The notes: generated from the sequence alone by a model not told the origin. A stretch of DNA of 64,000 nucleotides from Welwitschia mirabilis (GCA_051453625.1 JBOZIK010000001.1:298431805-298495804), one strand, 5' to 3'. Shown: positions 39,334 to 53,102, counted from the stretch's first letter. Made by a program: numbers and translations.

Positions 39334-39812
39334 NNNNNNNNNNNNNNNNNNNNNNNNNNNNNNNNNNNNNNNNNNNNNNNNNNNNNNNNNNNNNNNNNNN
39401 NNNNNNNNNNNNNNNNNNNNNNNNNNNNNNNNNNNNNNNNNNNNNNNNNNNNNNNNNNNNNNNNNNNNNNNNNNNNNNNNNNNNNNNNNNNNNNNNNNNN
39501 NNNNNNNNNNNNNNNNNNNNNNNNNNNNNNNNNNNNNNNNNNNNNNNNNNNNNNNNNNNNNNNNNNNNNNNNNNNNNNNNNNNNNNNNNNNNNNNNNNNN
39601 NNNNNNNNNNNNNNNNNNNNNNNNNNNNNNNNNNNNNNNNNNNNNNNNNNNNNNNNNNNNNNNNNNNNNNNNNNNNNNNNNNNNNNNNNNNNNNNNNNNN
39701 NNNNNNNNNNNNNNNNNNNNNNNNNNNNNNNNNNNNNNNNNNNNNNNNNNNNNNNNNNNNNNNNNNNNNNNNNNNNNNNNNNNNNNNNNNNNNNNNNNNN
39801 NNNNNNNNNNNN
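39334..39812. other. Assembly gap, 479 N
   Basis: A sized gap in sequence without a paralogue in this window, so its length cannot be tested here. Confidence 0.95.
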
Positions 39813-40734
39813 ATAGTCTACTAACTTCTTCTTATTACTATTATGATTAATAGTTATTTTATCATTTATGTAGTTTTTAAAAACTTTTTACACCACTAAG
39901 ATGGACAATGATGTAACTACTTTTTAGATCTAAAATATATGTAACCTTATAAATATAGATGTGTGTGTATAAATTTCATTTAATCAAAAATAATGCATTT
40001 CACATTTTATGCCTATTCTTGAATTTGCAATGAATTTTTTGATGAAGTATATTCATGATCTCCAACCCTAATGCATAATTTAAAATGCATCATTCTTACC
40101 TAGATATTGTATGTAGTAACTCTTGTTGGTGTAATTGACATAAGTATATATGCACTATATGAGCATATTTTCTTAATTTTATTTTTTATTACCTAATTAA
40201 CATATGGTTTTTATACCCTTATTATTTTTTGAATTATTATATGAAAAGGCGAAACTTCTTTTTCCTCCAATTCATACATTATCAAATGAGAAATGATTAT
40301 GTTAAAGAATTTCATTTACTTACAACTAATGTTGAAAAGATAAGTTTTTGGAATAACTTCATCCTATACCAATACATTCTACACTACCTTTTCTCTCTAG
40401 ATAAAAAAGGTATAATATTTTTCATAATTCTTTTATTATATTTCATACATTAAACAAATTCCCTATAGTGGTCATCTATATTTTAAATATTTATATCATA
40501 TTTTTCATAATTCTTTTCATTATATTTCATATGTTAAACAAATTTTCTACAATGATTATCTATTATAATAATTTATTATTTATTTCTATGAAGAAAATTC
40601 TATTTAATAATATGTCTTATTAGTACTAGAAAATCATTTTAATATTGATCCACTTATGTTACATAATGTCCTCATATTCTTCTTCCTTTGCATTTCCATG
40701 CTTAAAATTTTAATAATATGATGTATTATCTTTC
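39813..40734. other. AT-rich spacer before module A copy 2
   Basis: No repeat module or element is recognised. Two similar lines near 40,415-40,455 and 40,500-40,545 (TTTTTCATAATTCTTTT..ATATTTCATA) form a diverged two-copy repeat of about 85 bp. The frame at 40,229-40,453 overlaps this repeat and is not convincing as a gene. Confidence 0.5.
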
Positions 40735-43700
40735 TTATCTAAACATATTATAGACATTTGTTTGGAACCTATTTCTTCATTTGTTTCTCATGTATCCCAC
40801 TTGATATCTCTATATTGATAGTATGGTAAAGATTATAATAATAATAATAATTCATCTAGTTTTCTGTATCGTTTTTTAGTTGGAATTAAAATGTTTGAGA
40901 AATTCTAATAATTACATATTTATTTTTAGGGTTTCAGCCATTATCTCTCTCGTTCACTCTTTTCCTTCATTTATTTTTTTTAATTTTTTAATTTTATTTT
41001 TTTAAAGATCTTCTTGGATACATTTACTAGAATAAATACCATACTAATTCAAACCTTTTGAAAGTTCTTATACAATGTGACATAGTGACATAGCAATATA
41101 TATCAAAACTTTATATAGTATTCATAATTAGTCTATTGTATGTCAAAAGTTTTGATTTATTAGCATCTCTAACTTATTTAATTTTCCTTAACATGTTAAT
41201 GTATGGTCTTGATTCTTATGTACCAGTGAAACATATTCATGTATTAGATCTTCATATCTGTAAAATCATATAATTATGGATGTTTAATTTTTTAATATTT
41301 CTCATTTATTCATAATATATTTTATTCCTTTCACCCTTATACATTCTTAAGTTATGTGGTTGTAAATTTCAACATATGTTATACCTAGCACAAACCAATG
41401 TTAGTATTAAATCAGTGATGATAATTACAAAAGTATTTTAATTTTCTTAAAACTAAATGTACATTGCTTCCTATGTCTTAACTTTTGTTAAAGTTTAAAA
41501 TATATAGAATATGTGCACTAAATGTTAACTTACATCTCATATTTTCAAATAAATAAAATATGGCATCATATTAGAGTATAGTTAACCCTAAGTGTCATTC
41601 TCTTTTAGGGATTATAAAGGTATTTCAATGCTTATAAAGGTTTATGANNNNNNNNNNNNNNNNNNNNNNNNNNNNNNNNNNNNNNNNNNNNNNNNNNNNN
41701 NNNNNNNNNNNNNNNNNNNNNNNNNNNNNNNNNNNNNNNNNNNNNNNNNNNNNNNNNNNNNNNNNNNNNNNNNNNNNNNNNNNNNNNNNNNNNNNNNNNN
41801 NNNNNNNNNNNNNNNNNNNNNNNNNNNNNNNNNNNNNNNNNNNNNNNNNNNNNNNNNNNNNNNNNNNNNNNNNNNNNNNNNNNNNNNNNNNNNNNNNNNN
41901 NNNNNNNNNNNNNNNNNNNNNNNNNNNNNNNNNNNNNNNNNNNNNNNNNNNNNNNNNNNNNNNNNNNNNNNNNNNNNNNNNNNNNNNNNNNNNNNNNNNN
42001 NNNNNNNNNNNNNNNNNNNNNNNNNNNNNNNNNNNNNNNNNNNNNNNNNNNNNNNNNNNNNNNNNNNNNNNNNNNNNNNNNNNNNNNNNNNNNNNNNNNN
42101 NNNNNNNNNNNNNNNNNNNNNNNNNNNNNNNNNNNNNNNNNNNNNNNNNNNNNNNNNNNNNNNNNNNNNNNNNNNNNNNNNNNNNNNNNNNNNNNNNNNN
42201 NNNNNNNNNNNNNNNNNNNNNNNNNNNNNNNNNNNNNNNNNNNNNNNNNNNNACATATTAAACAACTTTATTAAAGGGTGAAGAATTAAGATAATAGATA
42301 TTCACATCATATAAATTAAGGATTATTATTCATACAACCTAGAAAAAATCCTAACCTATATTATAGATGTTATGTTAAGTACACATTAGGTTTATATATA
42401 AGAAATAAAGTATTTACTATGAGAATATTTTAGGGGTTATTTAATGTATTTTACAAGGAAGAATTATGAAAAGAAAATATTATTCACATTACCAACTCCT
42501 ATAATAAATGACAATGCCTTAGATGTAGATTCACACATTGCAGGACCACAAGGCAACTACACAATCTAATACATACACATACTTAAATAAGTTTCATTTT
42601 TAATTTTTTTATAGAAATACAACCACATTTAAAACTAAATGTTTTTTAAAATCTTTGTTTCAAGTATTATAGTGTATAGATTTTTACACTTTTTATACTT
42701 AGTTCTATTTTATAATTAACATTAGTAGAAAGGCTATTGATAATCATATGTCATATATTACTATTTGTATATTTTTCTGTTATGTAATTTTCCACATAAT
42801 AAATAAAACTTATATTTCACTAGTTAAAATAAGAAAAAGTTTACTAAAAATCTCAAATTTCATGGAAGTAATAATCTTAAATATGTTACATCATACATTG
42901 AAATGGAGAAAATGCTAAGATCATAAGAAAGATGTCATAAACACTATCAATCATTTAAAACCTAACTATATATTCAAGGAATATATCTAAATAATAAATA
43001 TTTAAAATGTACTATTTCAACATTAATAATCATACTTGTACTAATAATGGAAGAAAGAGATAGATTAAATCACAAATTAAGGTGCATTTGCTGATGATGA
43101 AAATGTTGTAATTGGTTACAATTAACATAGGTAAATAGTTAGGCTTATAAACTTAATTATTTCAAGAATCAATCATTTTGACATAGCAAAGAAAAATAAA
43201 AAAGGATTTGAACCTAATGATAATACCATTTGTTATCATAGCCATAGGAAATCTAGATTTATAGTGATAGATTTTTAATTAAATGATGAATATACACCAT
43301 AAAAAACTATATTTGATAATATTATTAATCCCTTGATGTAGGCTTTACTTATACAGCTTTTGCTGGAATTGTAAATTAATTAGCATAAATGTATTAATGA
43401 AATATGGTTAGAAATAATCTATTTAGGCTATAGAATTTAGGTATGTAATCCATAGTATTCTTAAGATCCAAATTATAGACTTAGATGATAAACTAACTTT
43501 TTGTCTAAGAGATGAGGTTAATTTGATAATTTTTCTTCTATTTTATCTATTTTGTATTCTATTTCTTGTAGAACTCCACCTACTAAGACCATCAATGTTA
43601 TGCATAATTTGGAAGATGGAAATGTTTCCTTTGAGTTATTTAGATTTTATAAAAACTATGCAACTTAATAATAGCTATAAATTAAATATAAGAATAATTT

Positions 43701-46700
43701 CTTTTTAAGGCTTTTTAAGAAATTAAAGCATAAAACATATTTAATAATTGTATGATAACAAATATGTAGTCATTAATTTAAAATTTAAGTAGTACTGTTA
43801 GGGGAAATATGTGTTCCACAAGTAAAAGACAAAGTTAATCCTTACAAAAATACTAATCCTCATGACCACTAACCAATTATAAAGGCTCCAAGTAAAACTA
43901 TATAAAATAAAACTATAAGAATTATAAAAAAGTTCTGAGATAAAAATCCAAAGAAGTAGCAACAACAAGTTTGTAGTTTAGCATTATACAAAAAAATTAT
44001 AAAAATATAAATAAATTATAGAAAATAATTAGAGTTCAATTCTGGCTTATTTTTAAGAAATAATATGAGACCAAAGTTTGATATAGCCTTTAGTCTAAGG
44101 GTGAGAAGACTTATCTTATAAGGTCTAAATTTTTAAGTAATATAAATGTAAGGACTAGGCATATAATGATTTTCATTCTCTAGAGAAAATTTTGTTTTTT
44201 ATCACTTAGTGCAAAGTAAACTTAGTTAAAACTATCATTAAGACAAAACTTGCTTAAAAGACTAAAGTGACATTTAGGGATTTATTCATAATAGTTATTA
44301 TAACCTTAATATTTTTATTGTTTTTTTGTAAGAGCCTAGATATAACCTTATTCTATTTAGAAATAGCACATTACTTTTCACTTTTTAAATATTAAGAATC
44401 ATATGAAATCTAATTCTATGATGCATACACTATACATTCTGGCTAGCTATTATATTGTGAGGATTTTTAAGCCATCAATTACCCTAGTAATTACTATGGA
44501 ATTAGTTTCTTAAGGTATTCATACAAAACATAATTATTTAGACCTAACGTATTCCATGAATTGACATTCTCTTTAGCTTGGTCATTGATGTTATTAGGGA
44601 GAAAATTACAGTTAGTAAAATTAGAAATTATAGTATCATGAAAAGACTTATAATTATGATCATGAGCTTGATTATGATTTTCATCCTCATCATAAATTCA
44701 ACACTCATCCTCCATCATAAACCCCTGATACAAAGGCATCCTAGTTTGTCAAGCATGCATAAGAGTAATAGAACCACTTTGAGAATGAACAAAATACTAA
44801 TCAATATAGTATGATATTAATAGATCTTAGATATAGCCAATGTACATCATAAGTAAGAGAACAATCAATGGCGCATTTCATTATTACCTACTAACAACTT
44901 ACTAACTCTTTTTTGTCATTGTTGGTTAGTTGCATTGGTGCTATAATTAAGCACTAGGTGGAAGTTAATTAAAATACAAAGAAAATTATAGGATGGCTAG
45001 TAACGATTATAGTAACATAGATGTATGTGGCTAAGCCTAGTTGTGAAGTCAAATGCATATAGAAATTTTAAGTTGTTTAATTCCAAAGTGACCTCGCTTG
45101 TATTCTTATCATGTTGAAAATAAGACTCTACACATGATTCATGATGCAAACATCCAAAATTTCATAAGGCTTTAAAGTGCTAAATTATAGAGCAACTTTA
45201 TTCACTTGAACATGGTTCTACAAATAAAGACTTAAAAAAAAAATTTAATGGAATGTGATTAATATCATATGATTAAAACTTTTATCATAGTGCATTTTCT
45301 AAATAAAATATAATACATTATAAATGATTAAATAAAGTTTCTTATTCTAAAGAATAGAAGAAATAAAAAGGTTATTTTAGAAATTGAAATTGACAAAGAT
45401 GACTAGTCAACTACCATGTTTTCTTAATCCATTCATATTTCTAGAAACTATGATCAACCATTTTCCTATCATGAAAGAAATATCACTATATCAAATGGAA
45501 ATGATTTACTACCATCAAAAACTAGCATGTAATAAGCTTACCTAAAGTTGAAGAATATCATATCCTCTTAAAAAGAAGTTGTTATATAATCTAAAAACAT
45601 TAATCCTCCAAATATAATTAAGCTTGTCAATGAACTAAAATAAACCTCACCAAATCTATCTTACATTCTTAATCTTTAGTATTTATAATTATAACCCCTA
45701 ACATTTCATAATAATAGAAAATTACTTTCTCATTATAGTAGAAACCATGTCAGTAATAGAGAATCTTCCATGAAATCCACTTAGCACTTAAGATTTCCTT
45801 ACACGAAATTAGCATTATAAGACATAACTTCATGTATAGAATAATGATCTTTCTGTAATAAAGAATTTATAGGTTTAAGACACATCCTACTTTTGTAAGA
45901 GCCAAATTAATTCACATATTAAACTTAGAATAATTCTTTATAATATTATCTACAAGATCTATAATTTGCCTTTCCTAATGAGATCACTCAATCTAGACCA
46001 TAAAACTTTAATATAAGTAGATCCATTATGATTAAAATCAACTTTATAAAATAGGAAATATAACATATCTTGATCAATTTATGAAAAACACATTTAATAA
46101 TACAAGCTTTTATTAAATGTTTTTAGGATCTTTTACCATGTAGTAAATACTAAATTCAAGTAACTACCAATGAAACAAATTGTGAAAAATGATGGTAAAC
46201 ATATGTCATAATCCTCTTTATCTAGCTTAGAAACTCACTAAGTAATCATACTAAGATGATGTTTATTATTATTTTTTAATATAAAATTATAGACCATATT
46301 ATCCATGTTTTTATGCACTTTTATTATTAGTGAAAAAAGTAAGAATAATCAAATCGATAGTTATAGAAAATGTGTTTATCTGTAGAAATTTAATTTATAA
46401 CCAATAGATAAGATTTACTTTAATAAGAAATATTCTTAATAAATTTAACCATAAACAATTCTTGAGTTATAGAACTTAAGGAAGTAATAATCATAGTTAT
46501 CCCAAGAAGTATCAAAGAAATACTTAGATTAGACTAATTTCATGGAAAGTTCTCCATTCAAAATTATGATTCACTATAAAATTAATAATAGCTAAGATTT
46601 ATTCTAATTGATATTGTATCTAGAGCATTATAAAATGATGTGTAAAAATTATTTATTTTAGTAGCATTCATCTCACTGTAAAATGAATGAGCCACACATG

Positions 46701-47097
46701 ATATGGAAATGATAAGAAAATAAGTGAGCCACACAAGAACATTCAAAATTAATTTTATTCATAAGATTTATTATATCAGAAACTGAGGTTTTGTTCTCTC
46801 ATATAGAGTTTTCTAATTTATCTCATTGTAAATACATATAAGTGCTACCCTCTAAAAATAAGAGCCATGAATTTGTATATATTTGCTAGTAAAAGTTAAA
46901 TTCTATTTTTATATATTTGCTGGTAAAAGTTGAAAACTTATAAATAAACATTAACATTGCAAATGTTTTTCTAATAAACTAAAACATTTTTTTAAAGGTG
47001 TCAAGTAGAAGCTTCATATGATGTAAAATATAATCTATGTATATTATACATACTTCATTTTTTAAATGAATCACATACACAAAATCTCAAGTTAGGC
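40735..47097. repeat. Module A, copy 2
   Basis: The same-orientation duplicate of 1-5,760, collinear through its full length. It includes the sequence that fills the 4,499-4,734 gap (45,831-46,069). It ends abruptly at CAAGTTAGGC (47,097), where the other copies continue with AAATGAAATTCC. From there a different direct repeat begins. Confidence 0.8.
41648..42252. other. Assembly gap, 605 N (larger than the paralogue predicts)
   Basis: The flanks correspond to 907 and 929 in copy 1, only 21 bases apart. If 605 is measured, about 584 extra bases lie here. Confidence 0.9.
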
Positions 47098-47101
47098 AAA
47101 T

Positions 47102-48060
47102 AAATAAGAACTAATTTGTATTTAACAAATAAATTTTCATATATTATATAAAAATAAATAGGGTCTTATAAAATATAAGATTCTATGAAAATTTATTAGA
47201 TAATATATATCATATAAATATGAATAATAATTTCATATTTATGCATGAAGTAGATGAAGATGGTATGAAATTATAAAATATAAATATCAAATGATTTAAA
47301 TATCTTATACATGAAATTATCTAATAAAGTAATATTTTAAATTATTAGATATTTAAAATATTTTTTTTAAATAAATTTTTAACTTCTAAAAACATTAATT
47401 ATAAGTAAAGCATCATAATTTAAGATAGTAGTATATAAAAAATATATTCATAATACTTACAAATATTTCTATCATAGTATTTTACAAACTATTATAGAAA
47501 CTTTAAATTATTCATCTATAATAGATATATAAGATAAATATCTAGGTTGGAAAATGTAAAATAAAAGTTTAATCTACTTATCACTCATCTACTAATGCAA
47601 AAGAGATACTTATAAGTCTATTTATATTAGCATCTTTTATTTTCTTATTTATACTTGAACTTTACATATTTTACCTTTAAAAGTCTAAAAACTATATTTT
47701 AAGGTTATAAATATAATTTTTAATATTAAATTATTGGAATATTTAGTGATATCATAAAATAACTATAGAGATAACTAATCATTGAAGTTGAGTTTACTAG
47801 ATGTTAAGATAATAATGTTTACATACTTTAGTACCCTAGATCTTTTACCATAGATCATGATATAAGCTAAACTTAGTTCTTTCTCTTAGAGATAGTGGGA
47901 TAGATAATACTCATATAGTAAATTTTTCTTTACTCAATGATGTCTTTAAGAAGGTATCTACTAGTTTTACTTTTTTTTTTCAATTATTAATTTATTTTTC
48001 ATCTCATCTTTTACTACCTTTTCATATTAATTATGTTCTTTTTTATAATGGCATTAAAGT
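47102..48060. repeat. Direct repeat of about 957 bp, left copy
   Basis: From AAATAAGAACTAATTTG to GGCATTAAAGT this matches 48,334-49,288 with few differences. It starts within five bases of the module A breakpoint and ends three bases before a 100-N gap. No coding frame. It could be an LTR, a solo segment of a larger repeat, or one haplotype of a duplicated contig; TG..CA ends are not evident. Confidence 0.8.
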
Positions 48061-48063
48061 AAA

Positions 48064-48163
48064 NNNNNNNNNNNNNNNNNNNNNNNNNNNNNNNNNNNNN
48101 NNNNNNNNNNNNNNNNNNNNNNNNNNNNNNNNNNNNNNNNNNNNNNNNNNNNNNNNNNNNNNN
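48064..48163. other. Assembly gap, 100 N
   Basis: It lies just after the left direct repeat. Unlike other 100-N gaps here, its immediate flanks do not overlap each other. Confidence 0.95.
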
Positions 48164-48333
48164 CTATCTTATAATAAAAAAGTATGAATTACAAAAGGAT
48201 GTTAGAAATATAATTTATATTTATTCTAAAAGTATAAATAAATCTCCTTAAAGATATTCTAATGGTAGTGTAGTGTTATTTTGACTTTATTATTATGAGT
48301 TTAATTGTTAAAAATGTCTTTCAACAAATAAAT
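48164..48333. other. Sequence between gap and right direct repeat
   Basis: About 170 bases with no similarity noticed elsewhere in the window. If the flanking repeats are LTRs, this would be the 3' end of an internal region. It has no obvious polypurine tract next to the repeat. Confidence 0.4.
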
Positions 48334-49288
48334 AAATAAGAACTAATTTGTATTTAACAAATAGATTTTCATATACTATATAAAAATAAATAGGATCTTA
48401 TAAAAAATAAGATTCTATGAAAATTTATTAAATAATATATATCATATACATATGAATAATAATTTCATATTTATGCGAGAAGTACATGAAGATGGTATGA
48501 AATTACCAAATATAAATATCAAATGCTTTAAATACCTTATACATGAAATTGTCTAATAAATTAATATTTTAAATTATTAGATATTTAAAATAAGTTTTTA
48601 ACTTCTAAAAACATTAATTATAAGTAAAACATCATAATTTAAGATAGTAGTATATAAATAATATAGTCATAATACTTACAAATATTTCTATCATAGTATT
48701 TTACAAACTATTTTAGAAAATTTAAATTATTCATCTATAATAGATATATAAGATAAATATCTATGTTGGAAAAGGTAAAATAAAAGTTTAATCTACTTAT
48801 CACTCATCTACTAATGTAAAAGAGATACTTATAAGTCTATTTATATTAGCATTTTTTATTTTCTTATTTATACTTAAACTTTAAATATTTCACCTTTAAA
48901 AGTCTAAAAACTATATTTTAAGGTTATAAATATAATTTTTAATATTAAATTATTGTTAGATTTAGTGATATCATAAAATAACTACAAAGATAGCTAATCA
49001 TTGAAGTTGAGTTTACTATATGTTAAGATAATAATCTTAACATACTTTAGTACCCTAGATCTTTTACCATAGATCATGATATAAGGTAAACTTAGTTCAT
49101 CCTTCTAGAGATAGTGGGATAGATAATACTCATATAGTGAATCTTTCTTTACTCAATGATGTCTTTAATAAGGTATCTACTAGTTTTACTTTATGGTTTA
49201 TTTTTTTTCAATTATTAATTTCTTTTTCATCTCATCTTTTACTACCTTTGCATATTAATTATGTTCTCTTTTAAAATGGCATTAAAGT
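48334..49288. repeat. Direct repeat of about 957 bp, right copy
   Basis: Offset 1,232 bases from the left copy and the same orientation. Only scattered substitutions and small indels separate the two, so they are younger than the module A-F duplications. Downstream (49,289 on) the sequence is unrelated to module A. Confidence 0.8.
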
Positions 49289-50339
49289 GGCTTGTGCACA
49301 TTAATTTTTTAGTTTTAATCTTGTTAAACTTTATAACATGGAAATTATTTATAAGGGTTTGGATCTATATTTAAATATATGAATTTGGTTACTTGCGAAT
49401 GGAAATATGATTTTAATGTGCATTATAACTTATAATTCAATTCCATGTTATGTTGAATTGGAAAATATTACACTTATATTTCAATCCTTTGAACATTATA
49501 TTGTTTATCTTCTTGGACTATTTTTCATGAGAAAAATATTTCCTTTAAGGATGTTTAGAAAACTTTATATTTCATGGAGGCTAATCTTGCATAACACAAG
49601 AACACTTTATCTTTACATGTAAAAATCATATTTTTACTTAAAGTATAGATTACTTAGTTTAATTAATTCATTTGTCTACCATCATTATGATGCTCATCAA
49701 GTTTTAAAATGTGTTTTCCTTGAACATCATAATCAAAGAACTACTATTAAGCCCAAATAATATAAACTTATTCTAGATGCATAGCTTAAAATTATATAGA
49801 TTTCTTATATACCACTTGTATCACATTGTTTATAGGATTCTAGTAATAATAATTCTAAGATTGATATAAATCCTACTCCTTCAATATTAAAAGCATTCTT
49901 CACTCCTTATAATCCTTTTACCTCTATAGTAAAGCAACCATAATGAATGGTAAAGTTTTTACTTTTTTAACTAGTTGGATAATAGGTAAGAAACCTCAAT
50001 CACATCCAATTTGTTTTTCCATATTTATTTAATATACCTCTATTGGAAATTATAATTAATTAGTTTAAACTCTCAAAGAAATGAAAGTTACTTAGATATT
50101 AAGTGGACTATGATAAGCGAAGCTTACCTTCATATCAAAAAAGATGAGTATAATTTCTTGAAATTTTTAATACTTTGTTAATATGCTTTATATCACTTTG
50201 TAATTTTTCTTGTTTTAAGAGATTAATAATTTAGCTATGTAGTTGTAATTTTTCTCCTAATTTCTACTTTATCACTCTAAATTCTTTACTACACAACATG
50301 TTAAGGCATCTTTAAGAGCTTATTGGGATTCTATTTTAG
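49289..50339. other. AT-rich intergenic sequence, no gene recognised
   Basis: A 71-codon frame (49,407-49,622) is open but hydrophobic and has no family signature. 49,690-49,960 reads protein-like in places but is interrupted by stops. I cannot assign it. Confidence 0.4.
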
Positions 50340-50680
50340 CCCTTTTTTTTCCTCTTTTAGCCTTATTATTTTTTGCTATTTTATTTTTCCTTTTTTAAAA
50401 AGTACTTCCTTTAAAATAAAAATTCATTTTTTTAGGGTGGGGAGGACAAAATATAACTCTTATTTTTTTAGGAAAATAGTTTTTTTCTTTAAGAAGTGAA
50501 ATAACTTTGAAGGAGTTATATTTTTAAAGGGAATTTATTTTTTTTTTCTTTTAGAAAATCCAAGCTTTTATTTTGAAAGAGGTAAATTTTTTAAGTTTTC
50601 TTTTTTAGGAAAATATAATTTTTTAAAGAACTTTTTTGTAAATAAATATATATATTTTTCTAAAAGAACATGAAAGCTTC
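50340..50680. repeat. Low-complexity poly-T / AGGAAAA tract
   Basis: Irregular runs of T alternate with short TTTTTTAGGAAAATA-like elements (50,465, 50,605 and nearby) and A runs. It looks like a degenerate simple repeat with local self-complementarity. Confidence 0.6.
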
Positions 50681-51655
50681 ACTTTCTAGGTTTTGACACC
50701 TTGATTGACTATGCATTTTATCGTGTCATCCTGCTATGCATTACTTTTGGACACTAATTCTTATGTTATTTTATAATGATTGCTACTTATATAATGATAA
50801 TGAATTCTAATTTAATGAAAATTAGAATTCTACTTTAATATATTGATCATCTAACATTGCAAGTGGGATGTGTCATAGATGTTTCTTATTCCTAAGCTTT
50901 CTTCTTTACTGATAATTTACTTATGATCATTTTCTTTGAGTGTCTTTTGTGTTTATAATATTTGTATGCTTGAGATAAAACTATTTGTTATTAGTGTCTA
51001 TCATCTATTAAAATATTAATAAGGGGTTTTATTAATTACTAATAGTGCTTGCTTATCTATCTTCCTATTATGCTCCTATGTGGAGGTCAAAATCTCTTAT
51101 CTTATTAGGCTCTCTTGACTCTTATGCCTATGTTACTATGTGTTACATGCCATTGTAATGCACTTTTTTTATAGATGCATGTCCCTAATCTACTTACCTA
51201 TCTACAATATGCATTAGCACCACACCTTGCCTGTTATACCATAGGACTTATCACACTTATGTTACTTACCTCCATCTGCGATGAACTACCTGATGTAACT
51301 AGCTATACTCTTACTTAGAATATGTTGTGGACTCTAGAATTGCTAATCTCCCATGGTATTCCATAGTTTCATTATATTAGTCCACATCATTTTCACCCAT
51401 GCATGTAGTCTATGCTCCATCATTGGCATTACCCTCTTGTTGTGCATACTTAACGTCTCTTATATGTTTAACTTTTTCACACTTGTACTGTCATTTGCTA
51501 TTCATTGCCTACTATTTAAAGGCCAAATTGGCAAATTTGAAATATTGTTTATATCGTATTTTAGATCTCATTTCATATGTTATATGATCAATTTAACTAC
51601 TTTTAGATGTAAAGGATGAAATTCATAAAATTATGCATAATTTGTATAAAATTAG
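50681..51655. other. Less AT-rich spacer, no gene recognised
   Basis: The composition is more even than in the neighbours. The overlapping frames at 51,353-51,619 and 51,399-51,587 are in different phases and both hydrophobic, so neither is supported. The stretch may belong to old LTR sequence preceding element 3. Confidence 0.4.
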
Positions 51656-51685
51656 ATGTTTGTCTGGGCAAATTTTCTCTAGCAA

Positions 51686-51866
51686 ATCACTATTGCAAAG
51701 TTAATGCCGTAATCAAAGTTACTATAGCAGTTAAAGTTATTATAGTAAATGCACTATAGCAAGTTATTATAGAATTGTTTACCTTGTCATCTAGATGACA
51801 CTGTAGGACAACAATACTTAGCAAATTTACTATAGTAGTTAATATAGTAAAATGTTACTATAGCAA
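51686..51866. repeat. Dispersed short repeat TTACTATAGCA
   Basis: About eight variants of TTACTATAGCA or TTATTATAGTA occur at irregular spacing (for example 51,719, 51,738, 51,752, 51,829 and 51,855). The arrangement is not a strict tandem array. It probably lies in the U3 part of the element 3 LTR. Confidence 0.6.
51785..51800. other. Perfect 16 bp palindrome
   Basis: TGTCATCTAGATGACA is its own reverse complement. A second dyad, TGTCCA..TGGACA, lies at 51,954-51,977. Both use the GTCATC/GATGAC or TCC/GGA words seen again in element 2. Confidence 0.8.
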
Positions 51867-52740
51867 TCTAGTACAACATCATTTACTTGGTTATCCAAAT
51901 TATGCCAGAAAGAAGATGATGAAAAAAGCACTAGTTTTTATAGTTAGACCTCTTGTCCATCTATCATCATCTGGACAATAACTAGATGACAGTATTTCTT
52001 TAATGAATTTAATAGGAATGAAAGGAAATGACGTGATAGATAGCTTTTCATAGTTAAAGGTGTCATTCACCCTATAATGTAGATGACATTAAAGGATGAC
52101 TAAGTAGAAAAAGGAAAAATAGAAATATGATGCTATCATGCACCCCATCATTTAGACGATGCTTAGGATGATACCCTGAATAACATTTAGTTGTTTTTTA
52201 AAAAAATAATTAAACCTTGTCAAAATTTTATTCCAAAAGTAACCTTTCATGTCATATCCTTTAACAATCTCAATCATCAATCCAAAACTACAAATAATCT
52301 TCTAGACACTTCATTTATCATCTTTGATGTACTTTTATTATTGTGACAATTGAAGATTGATTGATGAAAGATCCATCCTAATTTTTAAAAGGGTATTTCT
52401 TAGTATTGGCCTAAGATTACTCTATTAAAGTGATATTACTAATGGAAAAATGTAAGCATACCTTATTTTTCAAGTGATTGATAAAGCATGTTTAGTTTGA
52501 TATTCTCTCTTTCTATTATTCATTTTCTATGATGTATTTCTTCAAGATTAAAATAATATTAATAGGGATATATAGTGATTTTTGAGGTCCACTCTAAGTA
52601 AGAATAGATTAGAAGTTTAGTTAATTAAATTGCATTAGGATTACATTCATTTAGTATAGTCATTTTTCATTACATTACATTATATGATTTGCATCTTTAT
52701 GTTGTTAATTCATTTCATTTTAATGATTCAAAAACAAGAT

Positions 52741-52742
52741 AA

Positions 52743-52811
<69 letters not shown>
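52741..52811. repeat. Compound microsatellite (CT)n(TA)n
   Basis: About 11 TC units pass directly into about 24 TA units. The annotated-looking minus-strand frame with repeated Tyr-Ile at 52,762-52,974 is a product of this tract and the gap. Confidence 0.95.
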
Positions 52812-52815
<4 letters not shown>

Positions 52816-52861
52816 AATTAGAATCATATATAACAACTCATTATCCTCAAATTTTATGAAT

Positions 52862-52961
52862 NNNNNNNNNNNNNNNNNNNNNNNNNNNNNNNNNNNNNNN
52901 NNNNNNNNNNNNNNNNNNNNNNNNNNNNNNNNNNNNNNNNNNNNNNNNNNNNNNNNNNNNN
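52862..52961. other. Assembly gap, 100 N (flanks overlap)
   Basis: The 23-24 bases before the gap (TCATTATCCTCAAATTTTAT and following) recur immediately after it with one change, so the contigs probably overlap. The adjacent microsatellite explains the break. Confidence 0.9.
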
Positions 52962-53102
52962 TCATTTTCCTCAAATTTTATGAATCTAAGTCAAGTCTCA
53001 CCATTATACTATGAGTAGTATGTTGCTTAAATTATGCTTTAGAATGTTTTAATACTAACTTATAGGTTGTTTAGTAATATTAGACTTGAAAATCATATCA
53101 CT

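Noticed and set aside
51353-51619. 88-codon hydrophobic frame, with a second 62-codon frame overlapping it
   Set aside because: There are two phases with equal openness, no family motif and no conserved copy; probably chance in a pyrimidine-rich stretch.
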